DNA of 64,000 bases from Mercurialis annua (lineage: Eukaryota > Streptophyta > Magnoliopsida > Malpighiales > Euphorbiaceae): the NCBI RefSeq assembly GCF_937616625.2, contig NC_065570.1:14642001-14706000 (forward strand). Reading direction: 5' to 3'. Each line of letters begins with the position of its first letter. Position 1 is the first letter of the stretch. The notes under the pieces are model-generated. The model did no database searches, was not told the origin of the DNA, and saw only the letters and a program-made list of their open reading frames with translations. Shown here piece by piece: positions 1 to 10,979 of the stretch. The position numbers and the translations under genes are program-made.

Positions 1-203
1 CCATCTTAAAACCAATTGGTATTAAGTGGAGGTATCCAACTAATATTTAAACACATCCATTCACACACACAACCAATATGGGATTTCCCACTTCAACATT
101 CCCCACATGCGTAGCGTGTCCGGGCCGAGCAACAAATCTCTCCTCACTCTTTGCGTGGGCCGGGCCAATTCAAATTGTGCGAATGGATAAAACTCTGATA
201 CCA
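1..203 (-). mobile_element. Copia leader remnant with primer binding site
   Basis: Read on the minus strand, the LTR-like block at 616-204 is followed directly by TGGTATCAGAGTT (203-191). This matches the initiator-Met tRNA primer site usual in Ty1/copia elements. Positions 190-1 would then be untranslated leader, and the short minus-strand ORF at 276-61 has no recognisable domain. The element is cut by the window edge or degraded. Confidence 0.6.
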
Positions 204-616
204 TGTCAATTTGGTTGAAGTATGCCCTAATGAAGTAGGGTTTCTGATATTTATAAAGGCTGATTAGCCAAAACAAGGAAATACAAGCTGTGCACAGCTA
301 TATTAATGCCTATAACCTAGCTGTTGTACATGGAAAGAAATCAATAATATTAACATAACTATATATAGAAATCAGACCTAAATCAACAATAATAATATAA
401 GGAAACTATCATTAAAGGCAATCTATTTCTGATATTTATAAAGGCTGATTAGCCAAAACAAGGAAATACAAGCTGTGCACAGCTATATTAATGCCTATAA
501 CCTAGCTGTTGTACATGGAAAGCAATCAATAATATTAACATAACTATATATAGAAATCAGACCTAAATCAACAATAATAATATAAGGAAACTATCATTAA
601 AGGCAATCTATTGACA
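204..616 (-). mobile_element. Copia LTR, minus orientation, with internal tandem duplication
   Basis: On the plus strand it starts TGTCAATTTGG and ends TATTGACA. It is the reverse complement of the plus-strand LTR at 1013-1241, so it is the same family in the opposite direction. A unit of about 185 bp is duplicated in tandem (241-425 and 426-610), differing by about one base, which explains why this LTR is about 413 bp and its partner about 229 bp. The near identity of the two units suggests a young duplication. Confidence 0.75.
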
Positions 617-1006
617 TCACTACTTTCTGACTATAGTGATGCCGATTATGCTGGTTGTAGCGACACACGCAGGTCTTCTATTGGTTGGTGTATGTTTCTA
701 GGTGATTTCTTGATCACTTGGAAGAGTAAGAAACAAGACAGAGTCTCTAAATCTTCGACAGAATCCGAATATCATGCCATGTCCCAAGCTTGTTCTGAAA
801 TCTTATGGCTTCGTGGCTTACTTGATGAACTTGGTTTCCCTCGGTCGCATTCCATACCATTGCGTGCTGATAATACAAGTGCTACTCTTCCGCATGTTCC
901 TAGTGATCTTCAGCTGGCAGATATATTTACCAAGACCCTCACTTCCAAGTGTCACCATTTCCTACTTGGCAAATTGATGCTTCTCGATTTGCCCGCATCA
1001 ATTTGA
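617..1006 (+). pseudogene. Ty1/copia RNase H fragment
   Basis: The reading frame carries copia RNase H signatures: DADYAGCSDTRRSSIGW, then KSKKQDRVSKSSTESEYHAM, LRADNTSAT and LADIFTKTL. About 30 residues normally found between the DN..A motif and the LADIFTK motif (the HERTKHI stretch) are missing. The upstream gag, protease, integrase and reverse transcriptase are absent: the frame begins right at the end of an inverted LTR. It is followed by a purine-rich tract near 1002-1012 and then the 3' LTR. It is a dead fragment of a copia polyprotein. Confidence 0.85.
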
Positions 1007-1012
1007 TGGGGA

Positions 1013-1241
1013 TGTCAATAGATTGCCTTTAATGATAGTTTCCTTATATTATTATTGTTGATTTAGGTCTGGTTTCTATATATAGTTATGTAAATATTAT
1101 TGATTCCTTTCCATGTACAGCAGCTAGGTTATAGGCATTAATATAGCTGTATACAGCTTGTAATTTCCTTGTTTTGGCTAATCAGCCTTTATAAATATCA
1201 GAAATCCTACTTCATTAGGGCATACTTCAACCAAATTGACA
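1013..1241 (+). mobile_element. Copia 3' LTR
   Basis: It begins TGTCAATAGATTGCC just after a polypurine-like GATGGGGA and ends CCAAATTGACA, giving TG...CA ends with short inverted termini. It follows the RNase H fragment in the expected order. It is the inverse of the LTR at 204-616. Confidence 0.8.
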
Positions 1242-1924
1242 TTGCTCACTTATTTTTTACAATAAAGTGCCCGTTCCTTGTTGTATGTTCATATTCCTTA
1301 CCATTCTTTCCATCATACCTCGAGTTACCTTTTGCTTTGACAACATTATATCTTGCTCTGCTTTTCTTTCGATCTTGTTCTTTCATTCTTTGTGATGGAA
1401 AAATAAAAATATATTACGAGAGAGGATCGATAAGGTATCATGGAATGAATAATAAGGAACGTGAACATACAAGAAGATATCCTCTCCAAGTACAAAAGGG
1501 ATTTCCAAACACTTCTCACACCATTCATGGAACACAAAATCTGAAAAATAAATATTAAGAAAGAAGAGCTCTTCTGATCTCTTTTATGAGTATAGTTGTG
1601 CTGTTACCATTTTTGACAAATAAAGCACAATAGTTGAATTGTCCATATTTCAAACAACATATTGGCATAGTTGATCAAACTTTTAAGTATATTGCACAGT
1701 TCCTAATTTGTGAAATTTACAGTTCATATTTGCTGTCTTCTTCCCTAAAACCGTGATATTTTTATGATATAGAACTTTTTTTAATTTGAGAATAGATTAT
1801 TACTTATATTGTTATGAAATAATCATGAGGTGGCGTCATCAAATACTTGTCTAAATAATCATTATTAGTGCTAAAAGGTAAAAGTATTTGTTCTATGATC
1901 ATCATATACCACTTTACATTGCAG
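1242..1924. other. Probable ispD intron sequence, no gene recognised
   Basis: AT-rich sequence between the copia LTR and the first visible ispD exon. It ends in a good acceptor (tacattgcag). Two overlapping ORFs of 63-129 codons (1169-1558) read across the LTR border and show no domain, so I treat them as chance. Confidence 0.5.
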
Positions 1925-4133
1925 GCCATTCACTTGAGTTCTGAGCTTGTTTGCATCCATGACTCAGCTAGACCTCTGGTGTCAACTGAAGAGATAGAAA
2001 AGGTTTGTGTCCAAATTTTTATTTCTTGGCTTCAGCTGTTGCTTGTAAGGAACAGAAAAGTTGGTAGACGCTACTCTATTCACTGTTGGATCATTGTGTA
2101 AAATGAATTGTTAATCTTCGAGTGCTGTGTATCTTAGTTTGAGTAGTAGATCCTCCAATGTGTCTGAAAGATACAATAAAAGTCTGTTTATTTGTACAAC
2201 GTTATTTAGGTGCGAATTCAAAATATTATAAAAGCTAACATTATGGGCTTTGAATTTACTCACTGTCCTTATAAGGGATTTAATGAGTCTAGTTTTAATC
2301 ATGAAGCTCCCTTTTTATTCCCATCATTTTCCTTGTCAACAACTTTAGTATTTATGTTATGGAGTTAAGTTTCTAAATTTGTGATTAGGTTCTCAAAGAT
2401 GCATGGGTAAATGGAGCTGCTGTGCTTGGTGTTCCTGTTAAAGCTACAATTAAAGAGGTATCTTTATCTTATCCTTTATTCAATTATTTTTTCCAACTTC
2501 TAAGTTACTTGTGCTATTTCAAAATTAAAACAATAGATTTTAAGGAACAAACTTGTAGTAACTTTGTGAATGTAATAAGATAGGAAATTTTCACCCACAG
2601 TCCTGACTTTTCATCAATTTTTTAACAAATGTCTTTTATTTCATTTTAAAACAAGAAAATTCCTGGCATTTAAATGTATGTATCAAAAAAATCCTTACTG
2701 TCACTTTTATACATTTTCATTTAGAAATGCTGACCGGTATATAACAATTTTTTTAAGGATAATAGCAGACATGGTGCTTTAGGACACAACACTGCCACTG
2801 GCCTATTTGTCTCAAAAAAGTTAATATTTTTTAATAGTCTTTTTCCCCTCTCTGATATTTTAGAATTTGCTACCAAAATATTTCATCGGGCCTAAACTCT
2901 TCTCCTATCAAGCTTATTTCCTAGTAATATTATTTACGGGGATAACATTTCCTAATATACTATTTACAACTAACAGTGAAGAAGCAGTTGTTGATGATAA
3001 TATTGCTGTTTCATACTGATATTTCAGTTTAGACTTGCCTTTTCGATTTTCAATTTTAGCCTTGGTTCATCTCAAGAAAAGAAACATTAGACTTGGTACC
3101 TTTGATTCGAGTAGCTTTTGCATGGTTGCTGAAAAAGATTGCATTTTCCAGTGATGTACTGTGAATTTCAATTTCTGTTACTGTTTCTTTCTTTCCTCTA
3201 TTGATTCCCGTAATGTTTGTATCTGTATATGCAGGCAAACAGTGACTCTTTTGTAGTGAAAACTTTGGACCGCAAAAAACTTTGGGAAATGCATACCCCA
3301 CAGGTACAAACTTAAGATGATGAAGCGAAATTTAAAGAGAGATTTACGTAAGTTTCTTTTTTCTACAGGTGATTAAGCCCGAGTTGCTTAAAAAAGGGTT
3401 TGAGCTTGTCAACAGGTATGTTATGCTTTTTACTGATTCCTGGTAACATCTTTGCTGCAGCAAGTATTTTTGACAGTGACGATCAGCAAACAAATAAACA
3501 AATCTTTTACATCACATCTAATACATACATTCCTTCCGATGTTAGCTCACATTTTATGCTCTGATAACAATAGCTTGAGACATTAATAGAAATCGAATTT
3601 GATTTATTAGGATTTAAACCGAACTGGACCAATGAAATTTTTTTAACTTTGAAAATCAAACTGATTTTGGTTAAATAAAGGGAGTTGTGAATGGGAAAAC
3701 AAATTCTCAATCTGGTATTTTTTTCAACAGAGATGGTCTTGAAGTCACTGATGATGTGTCTATAGTGGAGCACCTTAAACATCCTGTATATATAACAGAG
3801 GGTTCTTACACAAATATCAAGGTATCTAATGCTCCTTCTATATTTCAAAAGTAATTATCTAATGCAACAGATTTGTCACGTCATTTACAACACCTCTATC
3901 TTCCGTTTATATTTATTTTCTTATTTAAACAATCAATACACGTTTAAAGCAGAACCCGCATATTTATAGATATGAGAGATAGTACTGTAAAATAATATAG
4001 CACATCCGTTGCATGAAATAATTTTCCGTAGTTCAATTGCTATTGGATTTGCTGAATCCTTTGATTTGATTTGCAGGTCACTACACCTGATGATTTGTTG
4101 CTTGCCGAGAGAATTTTGAACATGGACTCTTAG
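1925..4133 (+). CDS. ispD: 2-C-methyl-D-erythritol 4-phosphate cytidylyltransferase, 3' exons (partial)
   Basis: Six exons are visible: 1925-2002, 2389-2457, 3235-3303, 3369-3415, 3731-3821 and 4077-4133 (TAG at 4131-4133). All introns are GT-AG and the phases close, giving 136 residues, roughly the C-terminal half of a plant protein of about 300 aa. The enzyme joins CTP to methylerythritol phosphate in the plastid MEP isoprenoid pathway. Support comes from [10 protein letters not shown], the [12 protein letters not shown] strand, [13 protein letters not shown] (active-site loop of the family), [10 protein letters not shown] and the C-terminal [18 protein letters not shown], which contains the conserved catalytic-region lysine. 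Exons for the CTP-binding glycine-rich N terminus and transit peptide are not in the window. They should lie to the left, with the copia remnants in the intervening intron; otherwise the gene is a truncated copy. No stop or frameshift is present in the visible exons. Confidence 0.9.
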
Positions 4134-4556
4134 ACCATTTAGTTCATATAATTGTTGCTTGCAAAGAAAATTTTGAACATGAACTGATGGAAAATAAAAA
4201 TAAATTTCTCTTATATATTATAGTTATTTCTTGATTGAAATTTAAAACAAACAGTAATAATTTAGTGAATTGTATTCTAAAATTTATATGAGAAAGAAGT
4301 TTTCCAAAAAAAATTTAAAAATTATTTTATTTGTTTAGGAATATGATTATTCTATTCTATATATTTTGTAATCGGCAAACTTAAGAGGACTTTTTATACG
4401 AAATATTGTTTTTTTTTTCAATATTTATTTTTTTACTAATTCTAAATCTTTACATTGCATGCTAATTTTTTTTTATACTACATTTTATATTAACTCTCAT
4501 TTTTCAACATTTTTTTTTATTTTACTATTATATTACTGCACTTAATATTTATAAGG
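4134..4556. other. ispD 3' UTR and AT-rich spacer
   Basis: AT-rich downstream sequence. The segment just after the stop partly repeats the last exon (GCTTGC..GA.AATTTTGAACATG near 4156-4180), suggesting a small local duplication. No ORF or RNA gene seen. Confidence 0.4.
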
Positions 4557-4955
4557 CAGAAGGTACAAAAAAGCCCTCGAGTTTTTTTCAAAAGTACAGA
4601 TCAGCCCTTTTACTTTATCTGGGCACAATTAAGCCCCTATGGTTTTAAAAATGAACAATTAACTCCATATTATTTTAAAATCGAACAAATAACCCCTTTT
4701 AGTTTACTTTTGGGACACTTACCCTTCAAATTTTTGATAAATATTTTAAATATTAAAATTATTTTTGAACTTTTTTCTTATATGATTATGAGAGACATGT
4801 CAGCCATTAACGAGTGTTTCTAATGATGTTGGATGAAGGGTTATTTGTTCTATTTGAAAACAAAGGGGGCTTAATTATACCTCAAAAAAATAAAAGGGCT
4901 GATTTATACTTTTGTGAAAACTACGAGGGTTTTTTTATACTACTTTTTACAAAGG
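4557..4955. mobile_element. TIR element relic (MITE-like)
   Basis: The left end (GGTACAAAAAAGCCCTCG, then AGTACAGATCAGCCCTTTTA) is mirrored at the right end (AAAAGGGCTGATTTATACTTTTGTG, then ACGAGGGTTTTTTTATAC). This is an imperfect terminal inverted repeat of about 60 bp around a non-coding core. I see no clean target duplication. The direct repeat TATATTAACTCTCATT lies just outside both ends (about 4487 and 4967), which may mark a local duplication. Confidence 0.55.
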
Positions 4956-5210
4956 GGGCTTAATTATATTAACTCTCATTAAGCTAAGACCACATTTTAT
5001 GTGAAATAAAATAAAAAAGTTAAAATTGAATTATATTGAGAAAACAAAAACTAATGTAAAAATAAATTGAAAAATTTAAATTAGTTAGTTTATTACATGT
5101 TGATTTTATGTTGATAATAAAACTAACAAAAAGTATCAACAGTCAAAACAAATCAAAATCCAAAATATGTCAAAAAAGTAAAGAAAATTTAACTTAAATA
5201 TGTTATAAAT

Positions 5211-5270
5211 AGGCAAAAGGTACAAAAAAACCCTCGTAGTTTTCACAAAAGTATAAATCAGCCCTTTTCC
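5211..5270 (+). repeat. Isolated terminus of the same TIR family
   Basis: AGGTACAAAAAAACCCTCG, followed by TTTTCACAAAAGTATAAATCAGCCCTTTT, repeats the terminal sequence of the element at 4557-4955 without a matching right end nearby. Confidence 0.5.
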
Positions 5271-6470
5271 AATGCTAACATATCATTATCTATTCTTAGC
5301 TTAATTTTTATTTTTTTAGTTTATTTCATGACAATATTATCTTATTTGTCAATGTTAAAATCAAGAAAATATCAATTGGTTATCTACATAATATTAACAT
5401 AAATTCAATATAAAATCAATAAGACTGTAACATTACAATAATTTATCAATCAACCATCATCAACAAATCGTACTGCAAAATAAAAAAAAACACAAAAATA
5501 CAATAAAACATAGTAAAATGCAGCAATGACATATTTTTATTCCATAAAATCACAAAATTATTTTACATAACATGAAAAGATAATCTTTATATATGTTTCA
5601 TGATGAAGAATTATTGTTATATAAAAAAAATAAACAAAAAGAAAGAAAATTGCAGATTTGAAACAAAGAAGAGGAAGAAAAGAAACGATAAACTTCAGAT
5701 CTGATGAAATCAAAATAGAAATCGGCGAAAATAACGAGCGGAGAAAATGACTTCGACGACGAGATAAAGGTGGAACGACAGAGATAGAGTGTGAAGAACA
5801 TATCTGAAAATGTCGATCTATTGGATTGATGGTGAATGGAGTTAATGATGAAGAAGAAAAAGTCGTGTGAAAATGTGAGTTGAATTATAGAGAGGAGAGA
5901 TAAATATGAAGAGAGAAAATAATTATAATTGTGAGGGTTTGTTTAAAAGAATGGGTGTATATATGTGAACAGTATAAAATATATTATTTTATATTGTGTA
6001 TTGTATTTTAGAGATACAAAAATTGGACCTGCATAAAAGTAAAAAGTTAGAGAAAGTTGATTATTTATGTAAATAGCTCAACTTAACATGGTCTTCTTAA
6101 GAACAAGTTGCTTAATGATGAAGGAATTTTTTTAAGATAATTTCAGTGATAGAAAAAGTGAACTGCTGAAATGAATATCCAATCCTCTTGTAATCCAAAT
6201 CTTATTGAATTATAAGAGGGTTTAGTTTACCTATTTAAAACAATTTATCTCAAAAATTCTCTTTAACATAATACATAATTTTTTGCTACGGAGCCAAAAA
6301 ATATATAAGATGTGTATGGGTGAATAAATGAATATGAATAAATATGGCCACTTCTATATTGATGGGAATCAACAACTGAGATTTTGAAGCATCATGATTA
6401 GTATTGCCTCAAATTGTCGAGCTCCGGTTTGTTAAAGAAAAAGAGAGAAAAAGTGATAAATATAAGAAAC
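5271..6470. other. Intergenic AT-rich sequence, nothing recognised
   Basis: No coding pattern, TIR or LTR could be recognised. The purine-rich stretch at 5640-5900 gives a serine- and phenylalanine-rich minus-strand ORF of 67 codons (5801-5598), which looks like a composition effect. Confidence 0.4.
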
Positions 6471-6479
6471 GTCATTTGT

Positions 6480-8465
6480 GCAGAAGGCTTAGCTCACAGA
6501 CTGCGTTAGGCGGATAAAGATAAGCTAATCAGAGGTATCCGAATATCTGAAAATGCCCAGTGATCAGTTACCTGTTCTTTGCAGATGACTCAATCATCTT
6601 CACTCATGCCAACCAGCAAGCAGTCAGAGGTATCCAAAAAGTGCTATCAGAGTATATGGCAAGGCAAGTGGTCAACTAATAAATTATAACAAATCCGCAG
6701 TTTTTTTTAGTCAAAACATGGGGGAGGAAACTCGTAGAAGTGTGGCAGAGATGCTCAATGTCCAACAAATTAGTAGTGAAAGTATATACCTAGGATTACC
6801 CTTTTTTTATCATAGATCCAAGAAAAAAATCCTTTGGAGAAATAGTGAAAAAAATTCAACAAAAAGCTTTAGGTTGGAAGGAAAAATTTCTATCCTTAGC
6901 AGGCAAAGAAACCATGATAAAGGCAGTGTTAGCATCCATCCCGGTCTATTCCATGATGTGCTTCAGGTTCCCCAAAGCTATGTGCAACAGGATCAATAGC
7001 ATAATGTCTAAGTTCTGGTGGGGAGCAGCGGGCAGAAAAGGAAGATTAGTTGGATTGCTTGGGATAGAATGTGCAAAAGAAAATGGGAAGGAGGTCTGGG
7101 ATTTAAAGACTTCTCGGCCTTCAACCAGGCATTACTTTCCCAACAAGCTTGGCGGATAGCTCACAATCAGGATTTTCTCCTTTTTCAAGTCTTGAAGGGC
7201 AGATACTTCAAGAACTCGTCGATTTGGGCACATCACAAATATCACAATTCTTCTTGGGAATGAAACAGCTTGGCCTTTGGATTAAAACTCATTCAGAAAG
7301 GCAGACGTTGCCAAATCACCTCAGGGCAATCTGTAAAAATGTTGGAAGAGCCCTGGCTGCCTTCTGATATTTCTTTCACCCCTCGAGTTAAGGAAGATGT
7401 GGATCGAAGTTTAATTCCGGTGTGGGTTAACGGTCTATTCAAAAACCACGTCCGCTCTTAGAATGAACCTCTAATCTGCAATCTGTTTGTAGAAGAAGAT
7501 GACTAGGTCATACTTTCAATTCCCCTGCCAATATCAAGATTCCCAGATAGGCTAATTTGACAATTTACACAGTGAGGCCAATACTCAATGAAATCAGGCT
7601 ACTATGTAGCGTTAAAAAGGACCAACGTACAAACTTAAATTGATTCCAATCTTCTAGATTGTAAGCATTGTAAATTCTTCTGGAGTATGAATACCCCCAA
7701 TAAGCTAAAAGTGTTTATGTGGAGAGTGTTTCTCAATGGTATCCCCACTGCATCTAATCTAAACCTAAGATTAGATGGAAACTTGCTTTGCCCTCGTTGT
7801 GGCACCAGGGAAGACAGGAACCATTAATTTTTTGGATGTGATTTTGCATGAAGAATTTTTTTATGTTCTCCCTTGGCCTCTTACAGCCTCCTGGAAGCTC
7901 CTTTTCAGCAGATTTGGGTCAACCTTTTGGATGAATTGAGTAAGGTTGAGGATAACAACTCTAGTGCAAATCTATTTTGTTACCTTTTTTAGGCTATATG
8001 GAAGGCAAGAAATTATGTTCTCTTTCAAGAAAATAACTGGTCTATTGAGAAAACAATTCAAAATACTCTAATATATCGAGAAGAATTTGATACAGCAGTG
8101 ATCTGGAAGCTAGAACTCAAAATCAACATCTCTGAAACTCTCATCCTATGACTTTCTGGAGCTGCCCGGGATTTTGAAGCCCACCCTCATTCGATTACAA
8201 TCAGATACGATGCGGGCATGTGCAAAAAGATGGGCTTTGGCTTAGTAGCAAGCCTAGCATTTGATCCAGATGGTCATTGTCTAGGGAAGTTCTCGTCCAT
8301 CTTCAGGAACTTTTGGGATTCAGGTATTTTGGAATTTCTAGCCCTACGAAAGATTATGAGTTGGAGCATCAAAATGAAGTGGAATCATGTTATTTTTGAA
8401 GGCGATGCCATTCTTGTAGCACAATCAATCAATAGGGGGACTTGCTCCTCGTATATTCATTGAGG
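6480..8465 (+). pseudogene. Non-LTR (LINE) retrotransposon ORF2 remnant: RT, zinc region, RNase H
   Basis: This is a broken reading frame with stops and frameshifts. Near 6575-6590 it encodes FFADDS, the catalytic reverse-transcriptase motif of plant L1-like LINEs. Next come SAVFFSQN and YLGLPFFYHRSKK (about 6690-6820), then GWKEKFLSLAGKETMIKAVL and IPVYSMMCFRFPKAMC (6870-6995), typical of the sequence after the RT core. Degraded zinc-binding-like sequence follows. An RNase H-like tail at 8200-8460 shows RYDAG, ILEFLALR and FEGDA, matching the acidic residues of that fold. The endonuclease and N-terminal RT are missing (5' truncation, typical of LINEs). No poly-A tail or target duplication could be identified. 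Confidence 0.85.
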
Positions 8466-8652
8466 TACGTGTCAAGATATCTGGTGTATTTTACCGCTTT
8501 TTAAAAACTGCAAGATTCGACAAAGTGACAAAAAAAAGAGAGATTTATGAATTTACCTAAAAAAAGAAAATAATTTGACTTTCTACCTTAACATTCCATG
8601 ATTTGGTCATTTTATATTTTTACTCTCCTTGTCTATAAGTAAATGATTGAAT
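8466..8652. other. Spacer between LINE and TIR element
   Basis: AT-rich, no features seen. Confidence 0.3.
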
Positions 8653-9588
8653 AAAGGATCTCTTTCACCCTCAAACTTGCGTCAAAGTATCAAAAAAGTC
8701 CAAAGCTGGAAAAAAGGATCACTTATACCCTGAACTTGTGTAAAACGGGTCAAAAACCCCCCTCCCCACTCTCACCTAAGAGAGTGTACTACACTCTCCG
8801 GTTTTTTATAGTGGTTTTGTTGCCCAGGGTAGTTTTTGATAGAAAAAAGTTTAAAATGGTCCTAATTTTTTTTAAACATTACAAATTAAGACCTAATAAT
8901 TAAAAAAGTACAATTTAATCCCCATTATTTTAAAATCTAAAACAACAAATTAACCCTCTAATTTTTAATATATAACAAATTAATCCCCAAATTTTAAAAT
9001 CTGAATTAACTAATTAACCCTCAAAATTAAAATACTCACAAATTAACCCTAATTTTTTAATATACATAAAAAAAATTAAATTTTTTTAATTTTTTTTAAA
9101 AATACAGACCCGCGGGTTTGTTCTTCTAGACCCACGGGTCACAGATCCTCGTGCGCGAGGATCTGTTCTTCACAAATCCTCGCGAGGATCTGTGTTACAG
9201 ATCCTCCGGCGAGGAGGATCTGTTCAAGAACAGATCCTCAGGTGAGGACCTGAGGATCTGTTCTTGAAATTCCGGCGAGGAGGCTCCTCCTCCTTGCCGG
9301 AACGGAAAAAAAGTGACTTTTTTTTAATAAAAAGTCTAAAAAGACTCCTAAATTAATTAGGGATTAATTGTGATTTTATTAGATTTAATTGTGATTAATT
9401 AAGATTTAATTGAGATTAATTAGGAAATAAAATATTAATTAAAAAACCCACTCTCCAATTAAGGTGCCACATCAGCATAAGGGGCCTTTTGAGCCGGTTT
9501 TGACAAGTTCAGGGTATAAGTGATCCGGTTTTCCAGCTTTGGAATTTTTGATACTTTGACGCAAGTTCAGGGGTGAAAGTGATCCTTT
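8653..9588 (+). mobile_element. Non-autonomous TIR element, copy 1 of an inverted pair
   Basis: The left end is AAAGGATCTCTTTCACC and the right end GGTGAAAGTGATCCTTT. Near-perfect terminal inverted repeats continue through the phrase ACTTGCGTCAAAGTATCAAAAA and its complement, over about 60 bp. There is no coding capacity. The middle (9105-9300) is a GC-rich block of short palindromes built on CAGATCCTCG..CGAGGATCTG. The long TIRs suggest a Mutator-like family, but I found no 9-bp duplication at either edge. Confidence 0.75.
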
Positions 9589-9809
9589 GTTCTATCGCAA
9601 ATGGTTATTGACTTATTATAAAAATAACATGGCACAGCCGTCGTACGGAATAAACACTTTTTTTAGTTATCAGAAGTACTGTTTGTTTCTGATAAAGTTT
9701 CAAAAAGATTTGAGTTACATGACTTTACTTTTTCCCACTTTCCCACTTTACTAGTCTTTTCGCCGAATGCTATCAAATTTGTTCTGATGCTCTTAATTTT
9801 TCTTTGAAC
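9589..9809. other. Spacer between the inverted TIR elements
   Basis: About 220 bp of AT-rich unique sequence that would form the loop of the large inverted repeat. No gene seen. Confidence 0.5.
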
Positions 9810-10715
9810 AAAGGATCACTTTCACCCCTGAACTTGCGTCAAAGTATCAAAAAAGTCCAAAACTGAAAAACCGGATCACTTATACCCTTAACTTGTCAAA
9901 ACCGGCTCAAAAAGCCCCTTATGCTGATGTGGCACCTTAATTGGAGAGTGGGTTTTTTAATTAATATTTTATTTCCCAATTAAATCTTAATTAATCACAA
10001 TTAAATCTAATAAAATCACAATTAATCCCTAATTAATTTAGGGGTCTTTTTAGACTTTTTATTAAAAAAACAAATTCACTTTTTTTCCGTTCCGACGAGG
10101 AGGAGGAGCCTCCTCGCCGGAATTTCGCGCACGAGAATCTGTGAAGAATAGATCCTCTGTGAAGAACAGATCCTCGCTGGAGGACCTGTTCAATAACAGA
10201 TCCTCAGGTGATCCTGAGGATCTGTGACCCGCGGGTCTGGAAGAACAGACCTGCGGGTCTGTATTTCTTAAAAAAAAATTAAAAAAAATTAATTTTTTTA
10301 TGTATATTAAAAAATTAGGGCTGATTTGTTAATATTTTAATTTTGGGGGTTAATTAGTTAATTCAGATTTTAAAATTTGGGGATTAATTTGTTATATATT
10401 AAAAATTAGAGGGTTATTTTGTTGTTTTAGATTTTAAAATAATGGAGATTAAATTGTACTTTTTTAATTATTAGGTCTTAATTTGTAATGTTTAAAAAAA
10501 ATTAGGACCATTTTAAACTTTTTTCTATCAAAAACCACCCTGGGCAACAAAACCACTATGAAAAACCGGAGAGTGTAGTACACTCTCTTAGGTGAGAGTG
10601 GGGAGGGGGATTTTTGACCCGTTTTACACAAGTTCAGGGTATAAGTGATCCCTTTTTTCAGCTTTGGATTTTTTTTGATACTTTGACGCAAGTTCGAGAG
10701 TGAAAGCGATCCTTT
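9810..10715 (-). mobile_element. Non-autonomous TIR element, copy 2, inverted
   Basis: This is the reverse complement of the element at 8653-9588 over essentially its whole length. It has the same termini (AAAGGATCACTTTCACC at the left), the phrase CCACATCAGCATAAGGGGCC in inverse, the same GC-rich palindromic core (about 10085-10255) and the same ends. Small indels make it about 30 bp shorter. The minus-strand ORF of 112 codons ending at 10464 runs out of this repeat and is not a gene. Confidence 0.8.
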
Positions 10716-10979
10716 ATTCGTTAATGATTTTACTCCAATCATATAAAACATGACATGCACCTTTTCTTTCTTTCTTTCTTTCTTATATGTATCTGATGTC
10801 ATTTTTTTTATCTCTTTAACTTTTCAAAATAATATTTTATTTTTATAATAATATTAACATAATAATATTATTTTTATAAATTATTTGAATATATTTAGTA
10901 TAAAAAATATTTCATTTTTTTATTTAATAATTATATCTTAATTTTTTTTTATATTTTTAACAATCTCCCTATTGTAACA
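10716..10979. other. AT-rich spacer with (TTTC)n
   Basis: Contains a short TTTC tract near 10763-10782 and long A/T runs. Nothing else is recognised. Confidence 0.4.

Noticed and set aside
1169..1558. 129-codon ORF beginning in the copia LTR
   Set aside because: Starts in the LTR and crosses its end into intron-like DNA; no domain.
8653..10715. Single composite transposon with the two TIR copies as its ends
   Set aside because: The 220-bp spacer has no transposase and no matching target duplication was found at 8652 and 10716.
10464..10802. 112-codon minus-strand ORF
   Set aside because: Runs out of the terminal part of the inverted TIR element; low complexity and no homologous domain.
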